From Puffinus mauretanicus (lineage: Eukaryota > Chordata > Aves > Procellariiformes > Procellariidae), in NCBI GenBank assembly GCA_023333565.1, contig JAJKFH010003599.1:62001-126000 (forward strand): a DNA stretch of 64,000 bases. Direction: 5' to 3'. Positions within the stretch are counted from its first letter, which is position 1; each line of letters opens with the position of its first letter. The position numbers and the translations under genes were made by a program. Positions 50,737 to 62,588 of the stretch are shown piece after piece. The notes beneath the pieces were generated by a model. It saw nothing but the letters and a program-made list of their open reading frames with translations, searched no databases and was not told the origin of the DNA.

Positions 50737-53700
50737 TTACAGTTTCTGTCCTTTTGTGATGGAAAGCTTGTGACTGAATTATGCCTCCTGATGATACGAG
50801 TCAGGCACCAAGCAGCTCCCTTTATATAAACGTGCTCTGAGGTCAGCCTGTTTAGGTTATTTCATCCTTGTACTTCTTCACCGCTTCCAGTACTGGCAGA
50901 TACCTTTTTCCTTCTCAAATCTCTGTCCTCCTTCAGCCTTTTCCCACCACATGCCTATCCTCCTCTCCACTCCTTCTCTTCCCCTGTGGCAGTCCTTACC
51001 TCTTTCTTTCCATTGGTATTGCAACAGCCCTTCTCTCGCATCCACTTTGATGTTATCCCTGCATCACTGCATCTCAGATCTCTATGGCAATGCATTTCAA
51101 ATTACTTTCCCACCTCTGCTGCCTCCCTAGCGTCTGCCTTTCCAGATACCATTACCAGTCACTTAAATTCATTGTGGCAAAAAACATATTCCTTATTCAT
51201 ATTCCTCTTTCCATGCTCCCCAGATGCATTACCTTGATTTTCCCCTCTCTTCAACTCCACACCCTCAGGCCACTGCTAAATCCTAATCCTCATTCCTTTA
51301 CAACTAAAATTTGTCTTTCTACTCCCCAGTTCCCAAACCCACTGTATCAGTCTGGCATTGCTCAGGGGGAAGGTTTTGTTTAAGCAACATTGCTTGCTAG
51401 AAATGTGGAACAGAATTGTTTGGGTTTGACTTTTGTGGGACCCCAGGATTAATCTTCAGTCTACTATTAGGGGAAAATATTAAAACATCCCACTTTTTCA
51501 CTTGAACACAAAGTAAATTTAATCCAGCATTAGGTAGAGAACCTCACAATGTAATTTTAGAGTTCTGTTTTATAACATAGGGTGTTATAATAGGTATGGC
51601 CCCATTCCCAATATTAGCTGCGCCGCAGATGGATGCATCATAAGAAAGAATGGGGAAGTTGCTTTTTCTCATCCGATGCTTTGAACTGTGCCCTAAGGCC
51701 CTGGTTCTTACTCCAGCAGATGTGTAGGTCACTGCCAAATAGCTGTGGGTTTGGTTGCTTGTTGCATTGTGCCATATGTCAGCTGCTGTGCCTGCGCAAA
51801 AGCTGATGCAAGCTTTTGCTCTCCTTAATGCCTCTGAGGTAATTCTCCCCTTATGTGAACTATGTTTGGTTGCAATTTCACTATTGAGCTTTGCAAAATT
51901 GAGCTGTAAAAAAAAAAAAAAAAAAAAAGAGGGTGGTAGCGGAGTCAAACGGGAAGTAGTGAACCGCAAGGAAAACGGCACTGTCTCCTGTTACGTCCTG
52001 ATGCAGATGAAAGTCTTTGAGAATGCTGTAGAAACAGGAGTGAAATTAAAGTCTAGAGATTGTGTTAAGCAGCCTGTGGATGCTGCACTGAGCTCCCCAG
52101 AGAGACACGTCTCTGAGCAAACACCTCTGCTCTGTACTTTTTAGGTCTGTTGTCTGATTTTGGGATGGGGTTTGAGAAAGAATATGAGGCAGGATTTGCT
52201 GGTGAACAGGTGAAGAGTGGGAACTGTGATGTACTTGGCTCTGAAAGGGACTTGGGAGTTCCTGGGGCAGGGAGATGTGAGGAAGAGGGAAAAGCAGCAG
52301 TGCACTGAGTAGTTACTGGTTGGGGAATGGGCATGTTTAGGAGAAGGCAAGCCTCACTGCTTGCTAATGCATTAGCTGTGCATTGTGGCAGACTTTGGGA
52401 GTCTCGAAAAGGAAATCTGTTCTAAAGCTGCGCCTGTGCTCTTCACATGCAACCTGCATTTCCTTTCAGAGGACCTTTTGGGTCTATTTTCCTACACTGC
52501 CAGAAGGGATTTTTATTTCCCTCATGATGTTTTTTGATTCTTCAAATCCCGACGAGAAGCCCAGCTGCAGCCGGGAGATCACAACCGTCCTAGAACCCAC
52601 TGATGCAAAAGCGGTGAATTGCATGGCTGTGTGCCCCTCAGTGCCCGCAACCCAAAGCAGCCACCTCCTGTTCCCACTTATGCAGCTCTGGCTGGATATC
52701 CCACCTTCATAAACCACACCAGCTCTCTCTCTTACAACTGCAACCATTAAGAATACTTTTTTTCTTGCAGCCCAGAATAAGTCCTCAACCTTCTGCAGAT
52801 GTCCTCTTGAGTAGAGCTACAAGTCCTCATCCATTAATGCAGATTTATTATCTGCATTCATCTACAGGTTTTGAAAGCCTGATGGTAAATTCACTTTTCC
52901 TCCCTCCTGCCCACACAGCTAGGTGCTCCTAGAGAGGGAAAAATTTAGATTGGCAACTGCTTACTGAGATGTTTCCTATTATTTTGCTTATCTTCCTGTA
53001 AGTGTGTTCAGAGCAAATGTTTAGAACGCTGCAGATAATGTAGTTACTGATAATGGATCCTTGCTGCTAGGGGACGTGCAGTGAGTTACCTTCATCAAAT
53101 TAAATCAGAACAGGTGTTGCCAGCTCACTTCCGAATCTGAAGGTGAGCAGGTGCCACTAAATTGCATCTGGCAGTGGGAGCAAACAAATCTAGGCCAGAG
53201 AATTCTTGAATGAGATGATTTTTAATTTGGTGCACAACCTAAGCAATTAGAAGCAGCTTTCCAAGGGTTCTTCTGCACACCCCCCTCCTACCTATTTAAG
53301 AAACAGTGACAGAGGGACACTGTCAAAAAACAGTGTTTGGATCAGAGAGCATTGCGAATATTGCCTCTGACACTTAAGGCATTTTCTTTGTCTTTGAAGG
53401 GGAGCTGTGCACGTAGATATGCTCCAAAATGAGTTTCCTCATTTTGGAAAGGCTGAGGAGGGGAGACCATTGGGTCAGAGAAGGGGGAAGTTTATGATAC
53501 GCTGCAGCGATTCCACGAATCAGCGTCTGTGGGTCCGTTTCTACATTGCAAACTGCGTCCTGTAAGCATGAAACTTCACTGCAGAAACGGAAGGCTTTTC
53601 TTAGGAATGCTCTGACACTGCATCACAGCGTATGGGTGGAGACCTGCTGGTTTCAAGGCCAGATGTGAAATGAGACCTGTGTTTCTTCCTTAGAAGAATA

Positions 53701-54448
53701 CCTCAGGCCACTACTTTAGTAATGATCAGAGTGTCTATATCTGACCCTCCATATTTGGCTAAAATCAGTGTTTTGGAAAACATGGATTAAGTCCTCTCCC
53801 TGCTGCACGTAAAAGCATTTTTGACTAAGTCATTTTCAACCAAACAGTCTCAGCCAGGGCACTAAATCACACAAACAATGTTAATCACTTTTTGGTCATG
53901 TTTAATGGCCTTAAATTGCCTTAGAAATTGCTTCACCTAATTTTATTTCACTGGGGCTCTACAAGGGGTCCAGCTGCAAATAACCACTCTCAGAATCAAG
54001 GCTGAATTACTGCAAATACCTCGGTAAAGGTAAGAAGGCAGATCCTCAGATCATATAAATTGGTGCAGCCCTGCTGATGTCTGTGATGTTATGGTGATTG
54101 ATACCAGCAGGGCCGTAATACAGCTAAAGTAAATGGTCTGCAGTTTCAGATGCCTGCTGCTAATGTGTCCCATGGCAAATCAATGGCTGACTTGTTAGTT
54201 TCTCTTTAAAATGGACTCAGAAGGTACATTAATGGGGGAAAAAAAAACAGCTTAGCAGAGCAGTGGCCAACACAGGTAGCACTGTAGTTAACATAGTTCA
54301 CATTTGCATTTAGACATAGGGCCTGATTTGTTACCTTAGCAAATGTTTGTGCCAGTATGTGATATGTCGAAGATAAAGCCTGACCCTTAGCAAAGCCAAC
54401 CAGCTGCTGCTCCGGCTGACCCAAGCTGACAATTGGGATTTTACTTGT
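50737..54448. other. Non-coding unique sequence between LTRs
   Basis: No retroviral internal sequence lies between copies 1 and 2, which are in opposite orientations, so they are independent insertions. An A21 run lies at 51908-51928. Frames at 51544-51981 (145 codons, minus) and 51755-52144 (129 codons, plus) run through that poly-A and are chance. Pyrimidine-rich sequence at 50.85-51.35 kb gives Ser/Pro/Leu-rich frames only. Confidence 0.6.
51908..51928 (+). repeat. Poly-A run, 21 bases
   Basis: Twenty-one A follow AATTGAGCTGT. No AATAAA is close upstream and no retroposed sequence is recognised. Confidence 0.85.
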
Positions 54449-54453
54449 ACATC

Positions 54454-54995
54454 TGTCCTGGTTTCAGCTGGGATAGAGTTAATTTTCTTCCTAGTAGCTG
54501 GAATAGTGCTGTGTTTTGGATTTAGGATGAGAATAATGTTGATAACACACTGATGTTCTAGTTGTTGCTAAGCAGTGCTTACACTAAGTCAAGGATTTTT
54601 CAGTTTCTCATACTGCTCTGCCAGCAAGGAGGCTGGAAGTGAACGAGAAGCTGGGAGGGGACACAGCCAGGACAGTTGACCCAAACCAGCCAAAGCAATA
54701 TTCCATACCATATGATGTCATGCTGAACAAAAAACTGGGGAGGTTGGCCGGGGGGGCGAGACCACTGCTGTGGAACTGGCTTGGTCAGTGGATGGTGAGC
54801 AATTGCATTGTGCATTCCTTATTTTTTATATTCTTTTATCATTATTATTATTTTCCCTTCCTTTCTGTCCTATTAAATTGTCTTTATCTCAACCCACAAA
54901 TTTTACCTTTTTTCCGATTCTCTCCCCATCCCACTGTGGGGGAGTGAGCTAACGGCGGTGTGTTGCTTAACTGCCTGCCGGGTTAAACCACGACA
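54454..54995 (+). mobile_element. Solo LTR, avian endogenous retrovirus (copy 2)
   Basis: Starts TGTCCTGGTTTCAGCTGGGA and ends GGGTTAAACCACGACA, flanked by a perfect 5-bp duplication ACATC (54449-54453 and 54996-55000). An ATTAAA signal sits at 54872-54877, followed by the family's R/U5 segment (CTCAACCCACA and the GGGGGAGTGAG motif). The first third matches copies 1 and 3, but the middle differs: the region that holds the TATA-like box and a GC-containing segment in the other copies is replaced here by an AT-rich (ATT)n-containing segment near 54.82-54.86 kb, and the TATA position reads AACAAAAAAC. This marks a different subfamily. No internal viral genes are adjacent. Confidence 0.88.
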
Positions 54996-56224
54996 ACATC
55001 CTTGGGCTCTTGAGAATTAAAGCCTACAAGTAACTTCACTTCTACTTTTCAGCCGTCTCAAAGCAAGTCAAGAAACAGATGGCCTTCAGTGCCCTTCCAG
55101 TGGAACTGGAGCAAGAGAAAGAGCTACTGAACCTGGATGGGAATGAGCTTCCTCACCCTGTCAGGGTTTTCAAGAATTCCAGTATTTTTCCTATCTCCCA
55201 CCAGGGATGAAAGGTCCTTTTAAAACTCGGATGAAAAACTCCAAAATAAAATCAAGATGGGGCCAAACTAAATATTTTACTTTAATAATGTTCAAAGAGT
55301 ATATTTTGATTGTGACCTTTCTAAGCAGTTGCCTCTTTTTAGTACAAAAGGAACGTGGGGGTTTTGCTTGTTTCTTTCAATTAGAAAATAAAACTTTTCA
55401 TTTTAAAAAATGTCAAAACAGCAGTTCTTGATCATTCAAAGGTTCTTTTGAATTTTTTTAAAGCTGAGAGACTTGTTGAAAACAAACCTTTGCCATCAAT
55501 GAATTTCAGTTTTGACAGATGACTGCTTTTTTTTTCCTTGTGGGTAGAGGGAGATGAAAAGTTTAGTCCAAAAATGCCTGACCACTTCTAACAATTTTTA
55601 CCTCAGTTTTGAAAACCTGCTGCCTTACATAGGTTTCAGCCCAGTTAAATGAAGCTGCACTGGGCAATGGAGATGCAGGAAGTGCTTTTTTTTTTTAGGT
55701 CATTTTTAAATGAGTACTTTAATCTTTTTCTTTTTTTTTTTTTTTATCAGTGATCAACATGATTTATAGAGCCTCTAAGTGATTTATATTCTGTTTGCAT
55801 GATTTAGTGTCCTGAGTGAATGCAGTTTGGTTGAAAATGGCTTAATGAAAAATGGTTTCTTTATAGCATAGATGGAGCTTAATCCATGTTTTCAAAAATC
55901 ATTCTGATTAAAGCCTTATAAGGATCAGATCAAGGCACTGTCTGTTGCCAAGGTATCTGCTAGAAAAGTGGTTCCCAGGAAAAATCTAACGGCTTTACAT
56001 CATGAAAGAAGAGTTACTTTCTGAAATACTGTGGTGATGAGACAACTTCATGGATTTCCAGCTCAGATAGCAACACAGCAAAGCTTTAAGCAGAAAGCAA
56101 GGAAATAAAAACAACCTGATTAAAAAATTAAGAAAGACACCAGAGAATACCAGCTCATCTGATATCTTAAACCAAGTAAGATCTTATGCCTTCATCCTCG
56201 TTTATACATTCGGCCCTGAGGAGA

Positions 56225-56263
56225 GGATGTGGAGGTCCTGCCTGATGGATGTGGAGGTCCTGC
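56225..56263 (+). repeat. 22-bp tandem duplication, 1.8 copies
   Basis: GGATGTGGAGGTCCTGC occurs at 56225-56241 and again at 56247-56263, giving a period of 22 bases with the intervening CTGAT. The identity is complete over 17 bases, implying a recent local duplication. No coding context. Confidence 0.85.
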
Positions 56264-59200
56264 GCAGGGCTCGGGAAGGCAGGTTTCCTGCCCACAGCTT
56301 ATGGGCAGCTGTCCTTGGATGGGTGCTCAAAACTTTCAAATAATAGTTTTCCGTAAGGTTTTAAAGAAATGAGCTGCACTTAAGATGACTTTGTCAGGGG
56401 GTAGTGATTAGCGACGCATTTTGTTTAAAAGTGCCTGATCTTCATTTAAGGGTTTGTTTACAACATTTTTCTGCTAAATGTCACAAATATTGAATGGTTC
56501 CTTGAAGGCACTTGGGCTCCATGAAGTTTTCTTTTGGATGGAGGCTAATCTACGAGGTAGGCTTTTCAGGCCCGCAATATAACCTACACTCAACAAAGGT
56601 TTTACTTTTTTCAGTGGTACAGGCCGAAGTTTGAAGAAAACCGAGCAATTACAGTTCTTCAGCTGCGTCCACTGACAGCGAATTTGTTACACGGGCTTCA
56701 GCACAATGCAGCACCTGATGCTGGCACGTCTTTGTGATCATCCCCCATGAGCAGTGTTCCTTACCTGCTGGTTTTATTTTTGCATGCCAACGTGATGATG
56801 CAGGTAGGTTTCTTTTTTTTTTTTTTTTCCCCATTGCTTTCACGTCAGACACCCACACGTAGATGTTATAAGCTTGCATCTGATTTCGATACAACCAATA
56901 TAATCTGTAACTCAACTGATCTCAAATAAACCACATATCTGCGTATAGCATGATGTGAAAGTAGCAGAAATCTGTTTTGCTCTTAAGGGATGCTGCAGAA
57001 AAGAAGGAAGCAAAGCTTCTGGAACCTGGCTCTCTGAAGCACAGGAGCGATATTCCCTGCTCCCAGGGGCTGCCCTGCTGCACAGCCTTGGCAGAGACTT
57101 TGCAAGCACAGTGGCCCTTTTAACGCCACAGCCAAAATATTCTCTTTTTTCTGGACTTTCCTGGAGAGAAATACAAGACCCTCCTCTCTTCCCACACCAG
57201 CGGTGAGCCTCTGGGTCCACTGGGTACATCTCACTGGACATGGACATGTTAATCTGGCTGCATACGCCTTTAGAGTTGATCTGATCTGCACATATGCATA
57301 AGTCAAGCCAGTCCCATGTTTCCAGATGTTTAGCAAACATTGCTGGGTATCCAGAAACCACAGAAAAATAGTCTAAGAATCCCGGCTGCTTTAGCTCAGA
57401 ATTTCCAGATGGAAAAAGAAGATGTAGCTGGGGAAACATGGGGAATGGCACCTTGTCCTACCTCACCTTTATGCCATCCATGCCACTCAAAAGCAACCCC
57501 CCTCAGACTTGCCAGAGTCACATCACTTGTAACCAGGGTGTGACCATGTGCCCAAAGACACCCAAGTAGCAAAATACAGGTGAACTTGCCCAAACCCTAC
57601 TCATCCCTCTGCAAACAAAACGCAATGCTTTTGAGGCATCTGTTGGGTGTCAGCTGCACGCTAACCCACTTACCTCAAATTCATAATTCAGTTCCAGGAA
57701 ACGAGGCACATTTTCCCCTCCTCTGAGCACAGATTTCTGCCTCTGCAGCAGTTTGGAGAAGGGGCTGCACCGCCAGCTGTGGAGGGGTAACTGTCTGCCA
57801 GTCACACCTGCTGCTTTTCCAACCGGCATCTTGCTCACCCAGCTGTAAATCATAGTGGTTCTGCCGAAGAAAAGTAGTGTGTAGCAGGTAACAGGAATAG
57901 ACCAAGACTTCATAATTATTATTTTTTTTCACAGCCTTATACCTTATTTTGTCACTTGCATCTCTGCAAAGTGATTCAGAGCGGAGCTCACAGAAACAGT
58001 GTTAAGTATGTGCATTTAATGTGGTGGTGGTGCGAATGATTACACAGGGTGCAAGTGGTAAAGAGAGACTGGGGCTTGTATTTACACTTGTTTTACACTG
58101 TTTTGTATTGTTGTTTTTACACTGCCTTACCCTTCAGCGACTGCGGTTGGGTGACTCTTGGTGCACATAAAGGGAAACTCAAAGTCAAATGGTAGAATGA
58201 CATTGGCAGGTTAGACATCTGAGGCATGTTTGTGTGCTCAGGGGAGGAGGAGGAGGATGGTCAGGCACGCAGGTGAATTTTCCATAGGTAATCCGGAATA
58301 TGCCACAAATAGGAGGGATTAAATATCAAAGAGGGCATTGTCTCCTAAGATGGCTAGTGAAAAAATGACTAAACAGTAACAAAATTTTAAAGAAGTTTTA
58401 TCTTAGCACACAATGTATAGGCCCCAGTTCAAAGAAATGCCTTTAGTTAAGTTGCATGTTTGCTGATCTCTAAGCATATGTTTAAACGCTCTCCTCAGTA
58501 AGGATGAACATACCTGCCTCAGTGCTGTCCTGAGGAGAGGCTTAGATGGTGAAGCAAACGGTGAGATTATTTTCCCTGAGGCAGCAGAACTTTGATTCCC
58601 TTTTCACCTTCTTTTTCAACAGCCTGTTTATTTTCATTGAGCACTGGCTTGAATTCTTGTGTTTTGGCAATAACAGGCTTGACCGTTCCTCGTTCCTCGG
58701 GTTGTTCTCCCCCACCACTGCCACCTCTGAAGCTTAGTCTGTTTTTTGTACTTTCTGTGTTTGGAAGTGGGGGAGTGGAGGAGTTGCTGACAGAGGTAGC
58801 CAGTGATGGTTCCTAAATGTGTCTGCTTGGTTGAAAGTAAGGAAGCACACAACAAATGTTAAAGGGAAGAAAATGGATTATTTGTTATCCTGGGGGATTC
58901 TGCACTTAAAGCGATGCCGCAGAAACCCAGCTGGAATGTTAAATGAAAGCCAAAGGCCCCCCACAAGTGTGTCAGCAGAAGAAAGCTCCTCACAGTGAGG
59001 GCCTTTGAAAATTAGAACTGAAAAATAATATTCTATAAAAAGAAAAATTCTCCTAAGAAAACAGAAAGCAAGGAAATTAAAAGCACAATAGGGACTGGCC
59101 ACAGTACTTAGGTTGTGAAGGGTCTGTCAAGCAAAATGCTGTTAACATAAAACCCTGACTTTTTTCACTGTACAAATACACATGCACACACTTTATTTGG

Positions 59201-60289
59201 AGTGGCCTTAAGTTTGCCTTGAGATCACCAACTGAGTTTTTAAATTAACACAGGGGTGCTCACACTGCCATGCACCATCCTAATGGCCTTCCAGAAAAGT
59301 GCTCTCTGCATACAGAAAAGGAAGCATGGGCATTTTCTATCTCCCTTTCTTTCTCCCTGAAAAGTGTAAAGAAATCTAAGAAAAGATTAGCGAGAAGAAC
59401 AGGTACCCGTCGAGATTCTGAAAAATGATATTAGTTTTTTTTTTTCCCCTCTGCTTTTGAGGTTACCCTGTCCATCTCCTCCTCCTCCCAACTGATGCAC
59501 GTTGTCCTACACGGCAGAGCACTGTGTTTAGTAAACAGTCTTCTTGCTGTGTTGATTTAAACACCAGCAAGGCTCTGCCCCATTAAATTCAGTGAGGATT
59601 CATCAGTAAGATACAAAGGACATGGCTCTTTCCTTTATGGGCCAGAGAATCAGCGTGACCTAAACACAAAGCCATGGAATTATAGACCTGTAAAGTTATT
59701 CTTATTCTAAAAGTAGACATAGCATTAACGGGAGTTGTACTGACTTACTACCTTGCTGATATGCCCCAAACCCCCTCTGTGCGTGAGAAAATGAACCATC
59801 TCTGTGTTTGCTCAGTAATAAGCCTCCTTGCTGAGATTGTTGATGAGTTTACCAGATGTTGCCAATTCAGGTGTTGTGTCCGTGACCAGACATCTGGATT
59901 GGCCACGACAATCTCCAAGTAATGCAGCTTGTCCCAGTGTCCTGAAGGAAGTCTTTGAACACAGCCTTGTAGTGGGTTTTTCTTCTGGGTGCAGGCCTTT
60001 TTTTAATTTTTTCTCTCAAGCTGCCATGAAAAGCATTTATGCATTTTTAGAGGGCTGCATAGAAACATAGAAACATAAAAACCCTGTCCCAGCCCCAGTG
60101 TCAGATCCCACAACTGGGAGGTAAAGGGGAGAAAGGGCATTCTTCCCATTATATGATCTGGTGCTTCCCATCCATTCCTTATTAAAAACAAAAAAATTAA
60201 AAAATCTTGTTAGACTATATTAGGCTCTGTTCCATTAAAATATCTATACTATATGTTTGACTTTTAATTGAGAGAAAATGACAGGGTCA

Positions 60290-60610
60290 TGAGAGAGCGC
60301 TGTGTATCGGCTGCCAACGACTGAGTTCAAAATGGGTGTCACATCTGCAGACAAGCAGATTATTTTCAGGCAGAAGTGAAAGTCGCTCACCAGATGCACC
60401 ATAAGGATAATGACAGTGGATCTGAACACATGCCTACCAAGCAGTGAACTGACACCATCGATCCGTTTGGTAAGAGTCACGAACAAGGCTTCAAATTGCA
60501 GGGACGTTTTTTTATTGACCGAATCGAATCAGTTGATAGAGCATTTACAACGCCTGCTCTCCATTTGCAACCATCCAATGACTCGTCTCAATCACTAGAA
60601 TTTGTAATGT
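60290..60610. promoter_or_regulatory. Candidate conserved element with retained CpGs
   Basis: I count 12 CpGs between 60298 and 60586 (for example GAGCGCTG, TATCGGCTGCC, CATCGATCCG, GACCGAATCGAATC and AACGCC) in a block of otherwise moderate to low GC. The surrounding kilobases hold very few. The sequence is complex, without runs or repeat hallmarks. Frames of 80 and 62 codons cross it on opposite strands without domains. Retained CpGs in AT-rich DNA suggest constraint or lack of germ-line methylation; the enhancer interpretation is inferred. Confidence 0.27.
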
Positions 60611-61108
60611 AACAAATCCTTAAGTAGTTATGAACTCAATGCCCTCAGTCTCAAATAAATGGGATGTGTGTGTATGTGCTAATACCTGTAAAATAATGCT
60701 TTAGTAACTTAGACTGATTCCTCAGTTTTGCAAATTAATGCAGGCATTCTGGATAGAAAGACTGGTTATCTGTCCTCTTCATCACGGTTATTTCAAAGAG
60801 TCTAAACCAGGATATTAGGATTGTGCCATGTGGAAGACATGATGCCCCAGAACCATAATGACTCTTTTTATATGAAATTAAGTATATTTCAAACTTCTGT
60901 TGTGCATCAGCTCAAATCTGTCCTAGAACTTGACATGGAAAACACACTGCACAGTAAAATGTCTTCAGTAGTATAAAATTATGGTATCTCTTCAACAACC
61001 TCCCAATAGGTCTAAACACAAGTTTTTTATCCATTTTTTAGTGTTTCGAATTGAGTTGCTTATACAGGCTTTTTGTTTATGAACTAAACTTGGCATGTAT
61101 TAGAAATA

Positions 61109-61647
61109 GTGTGGCCAGCAGGAGTAGGGAGGTGATCATGCCCCTGTACTCGGCACTGGTGAGGCCGCACCTCGAATACTGTGTTCAGTTTTGGGCCCCT
61201 CACTACAAGAAGGGGACAAGGTTTGTCCGAGAGGCAACCAAGCTTGCAAACCATGCCCATGAGTGTTTATGGGAACTGGGGCCGAATGGAGAAGAGGAGG
61301 CTGAGGGGAGATTCCATTCGCACTCTGGCTAAACTACCTGAAAGGAGGCTGGGGAAGCGAGGGTACACCCTCCTGCCAACAGCGATAGGACGAGAGGATA
61401 TGGCCTCAAGTTGCGCCAAGGGAGGTTTAGATTGGACATTAGGAGAAAATTCTTTACTGAAAGAGTGATCAGGCCTTGGAACAGGTTGCCCAGGGAAGTG
61501 GTGGAGTCACCATCCCTGGAAGTATTTAAAAGACGTGTAGATGTGGTGCTTAGGGACATGGTGTAGTGGGCATGGTGTGTTGGGTTGACGGTTGGACACG
61601 ATGATCTTAGAGGTCTTTTCCAACCTTAATGATTCTATGATTCTATG
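61109..61647 (+). mobile_element. CR1 LINE, 5'-truncated 3' end
   Basis: The element enters at about GTGGCCAGCAGGAGTAGGGA in the last part of the CR1 reverse-transcriptase reading frame; the translation includes the family-typical [20 protein letters not shown], then loses frame. The 3' UTR follows, with AGGAGGCTGAGGGGAG, GATAGGACGAGAGGA, GGAGTCACCATCCCTGGA and CGATGATCTTAGAGGTCTTTTCC. It ends in two copies of ATTCTATG, the CR1 3' signature, with no poly-A. Compared with the family, the stretch after CACTACAAGAAGG is shortened and rearranged, so this copy has internal deletions as well as 5' truncation. It is dead on arrival and cannot transpose. Confidence 0.92.
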
Positions 61648-62583
61648 TCTTCATCTGCAGAAGTCAGAAATTGATCAGAGTTTTTTAATAAAGTAGGTAA
61701 GTATTTGGACAGTGGATATCCTAGGAAAAGTTAGAGTGCTTAAAGAAAAGTTGATGGTTATTCAATGAAATGCATCAATACTCTGCCAAATCTGTAATGA
61801 ATCAACACCTCAGCATGAGGCTAGGAGTACCCATATTCTACAAACCCCACGGTGTGTTGTCTTTTGGAGTAGGTATAAAACCCATGAATAAGATGACTAT
61901 TAGTCATTAAAGAATCCCAGAGAATTTAAGCATAGAGACCTTGTAACAGATGGTCTGGGCAAAATTCTAACTCACATCTGATATTCATCTGCTGGTGTAA
62001 ATCAGCACTGCTGCCTTGGCTTTGGTAATACAGTAGGGATTTGCATGAAAGGGCTCCCTGGCTCTGCTTGTCTAAACGGTTCCCTGTTCTTTTAATTGGA
62101 TATGCTATTCCTCTTCCCTTCCTCTACTGCAAGCAGAGAGCAGCTTGCAGTGTCTGCATTTACAGCTGATGGGAATCGAGGAGTGTATCTTCTGAAGGTC
62201 TCCTTATTACCTCTGGTAGCATTATCTCCCTAATTTTCTACATGTTTTAGGAACTTCCACATGAAGAAGTGACACAAATATAAAGGCATAACCAGCTGAC
62301 CTTAAAGCAAGCTGTTTTTCTTTATATACCAGTTGTCTTTATATACCAGTAGGGAAATAGAGGGCTGAAGTGAATGTCAAGTTGTACTAAATCACTTTGT
62401 TAGCATTTTAATACTCACTCATCCTGGTGTATATAATTCAACAAATTGCAGAGCCATGCATAGTCAGGCTTCAAATCTCACCTACTGCTGCTGAAAAATT
62501 GTCACTCATAAGGAAGTACCTAACTGCTAGTTACTGTGCCAAAGTATCTAAGACGTACAATTAATTATGGGGTAATAATTATA
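61648..62583. other. Non-coding unique sequence between CR1 and LTR copy 3
   Basis: AT-rich unique DNA with one short tandem duplication at 62.32 kb, listed separately. Nothing else recognised. Confidence 0.6.
62320..62350 (+). repeat. 17-bp tandem duplication
   Basis: CTTTATATACCAGT occurs at 62320-62333 and 62337-62350, separated by TGT, giving a 17-base period. It is a recent slippage-type duplication in AT-rich DNA. Confidence 0.85.
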
Positions 62584-62588
62584 GTATC

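Larger units (their letters stand above)
55001..61108. other. Non-coding unique sequence
   Basis: Unique DNA with T15 (55731-55745) and T16 (56813-56828) tracts. The longest open frame of the window, 179 codons on the minus strand at 56912-57451, lies here; it has no recognisable domain and is overlapped by frames of 117 codons (minus) and 83 codons (plus), so it is treated as chance. A 22-bp tandem duplication at 56.23 kb and a CpG-retaining block at 60.3-60.6 kb are listed separately. Confidence 0.55.

Noticed and set aside
50161..54995. A provirus bounded by LTR copies 1 and 2
   Set aside because: The two LTRs are in opposite orientation, have different target duplications and no gag/pol/env-like sequence between them.
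62455..62500. tRNA-like B-box (GGCTTCAAATCTC)
   Set aside because: No A-box at the right distance and no cloverleaf can be folded around it.
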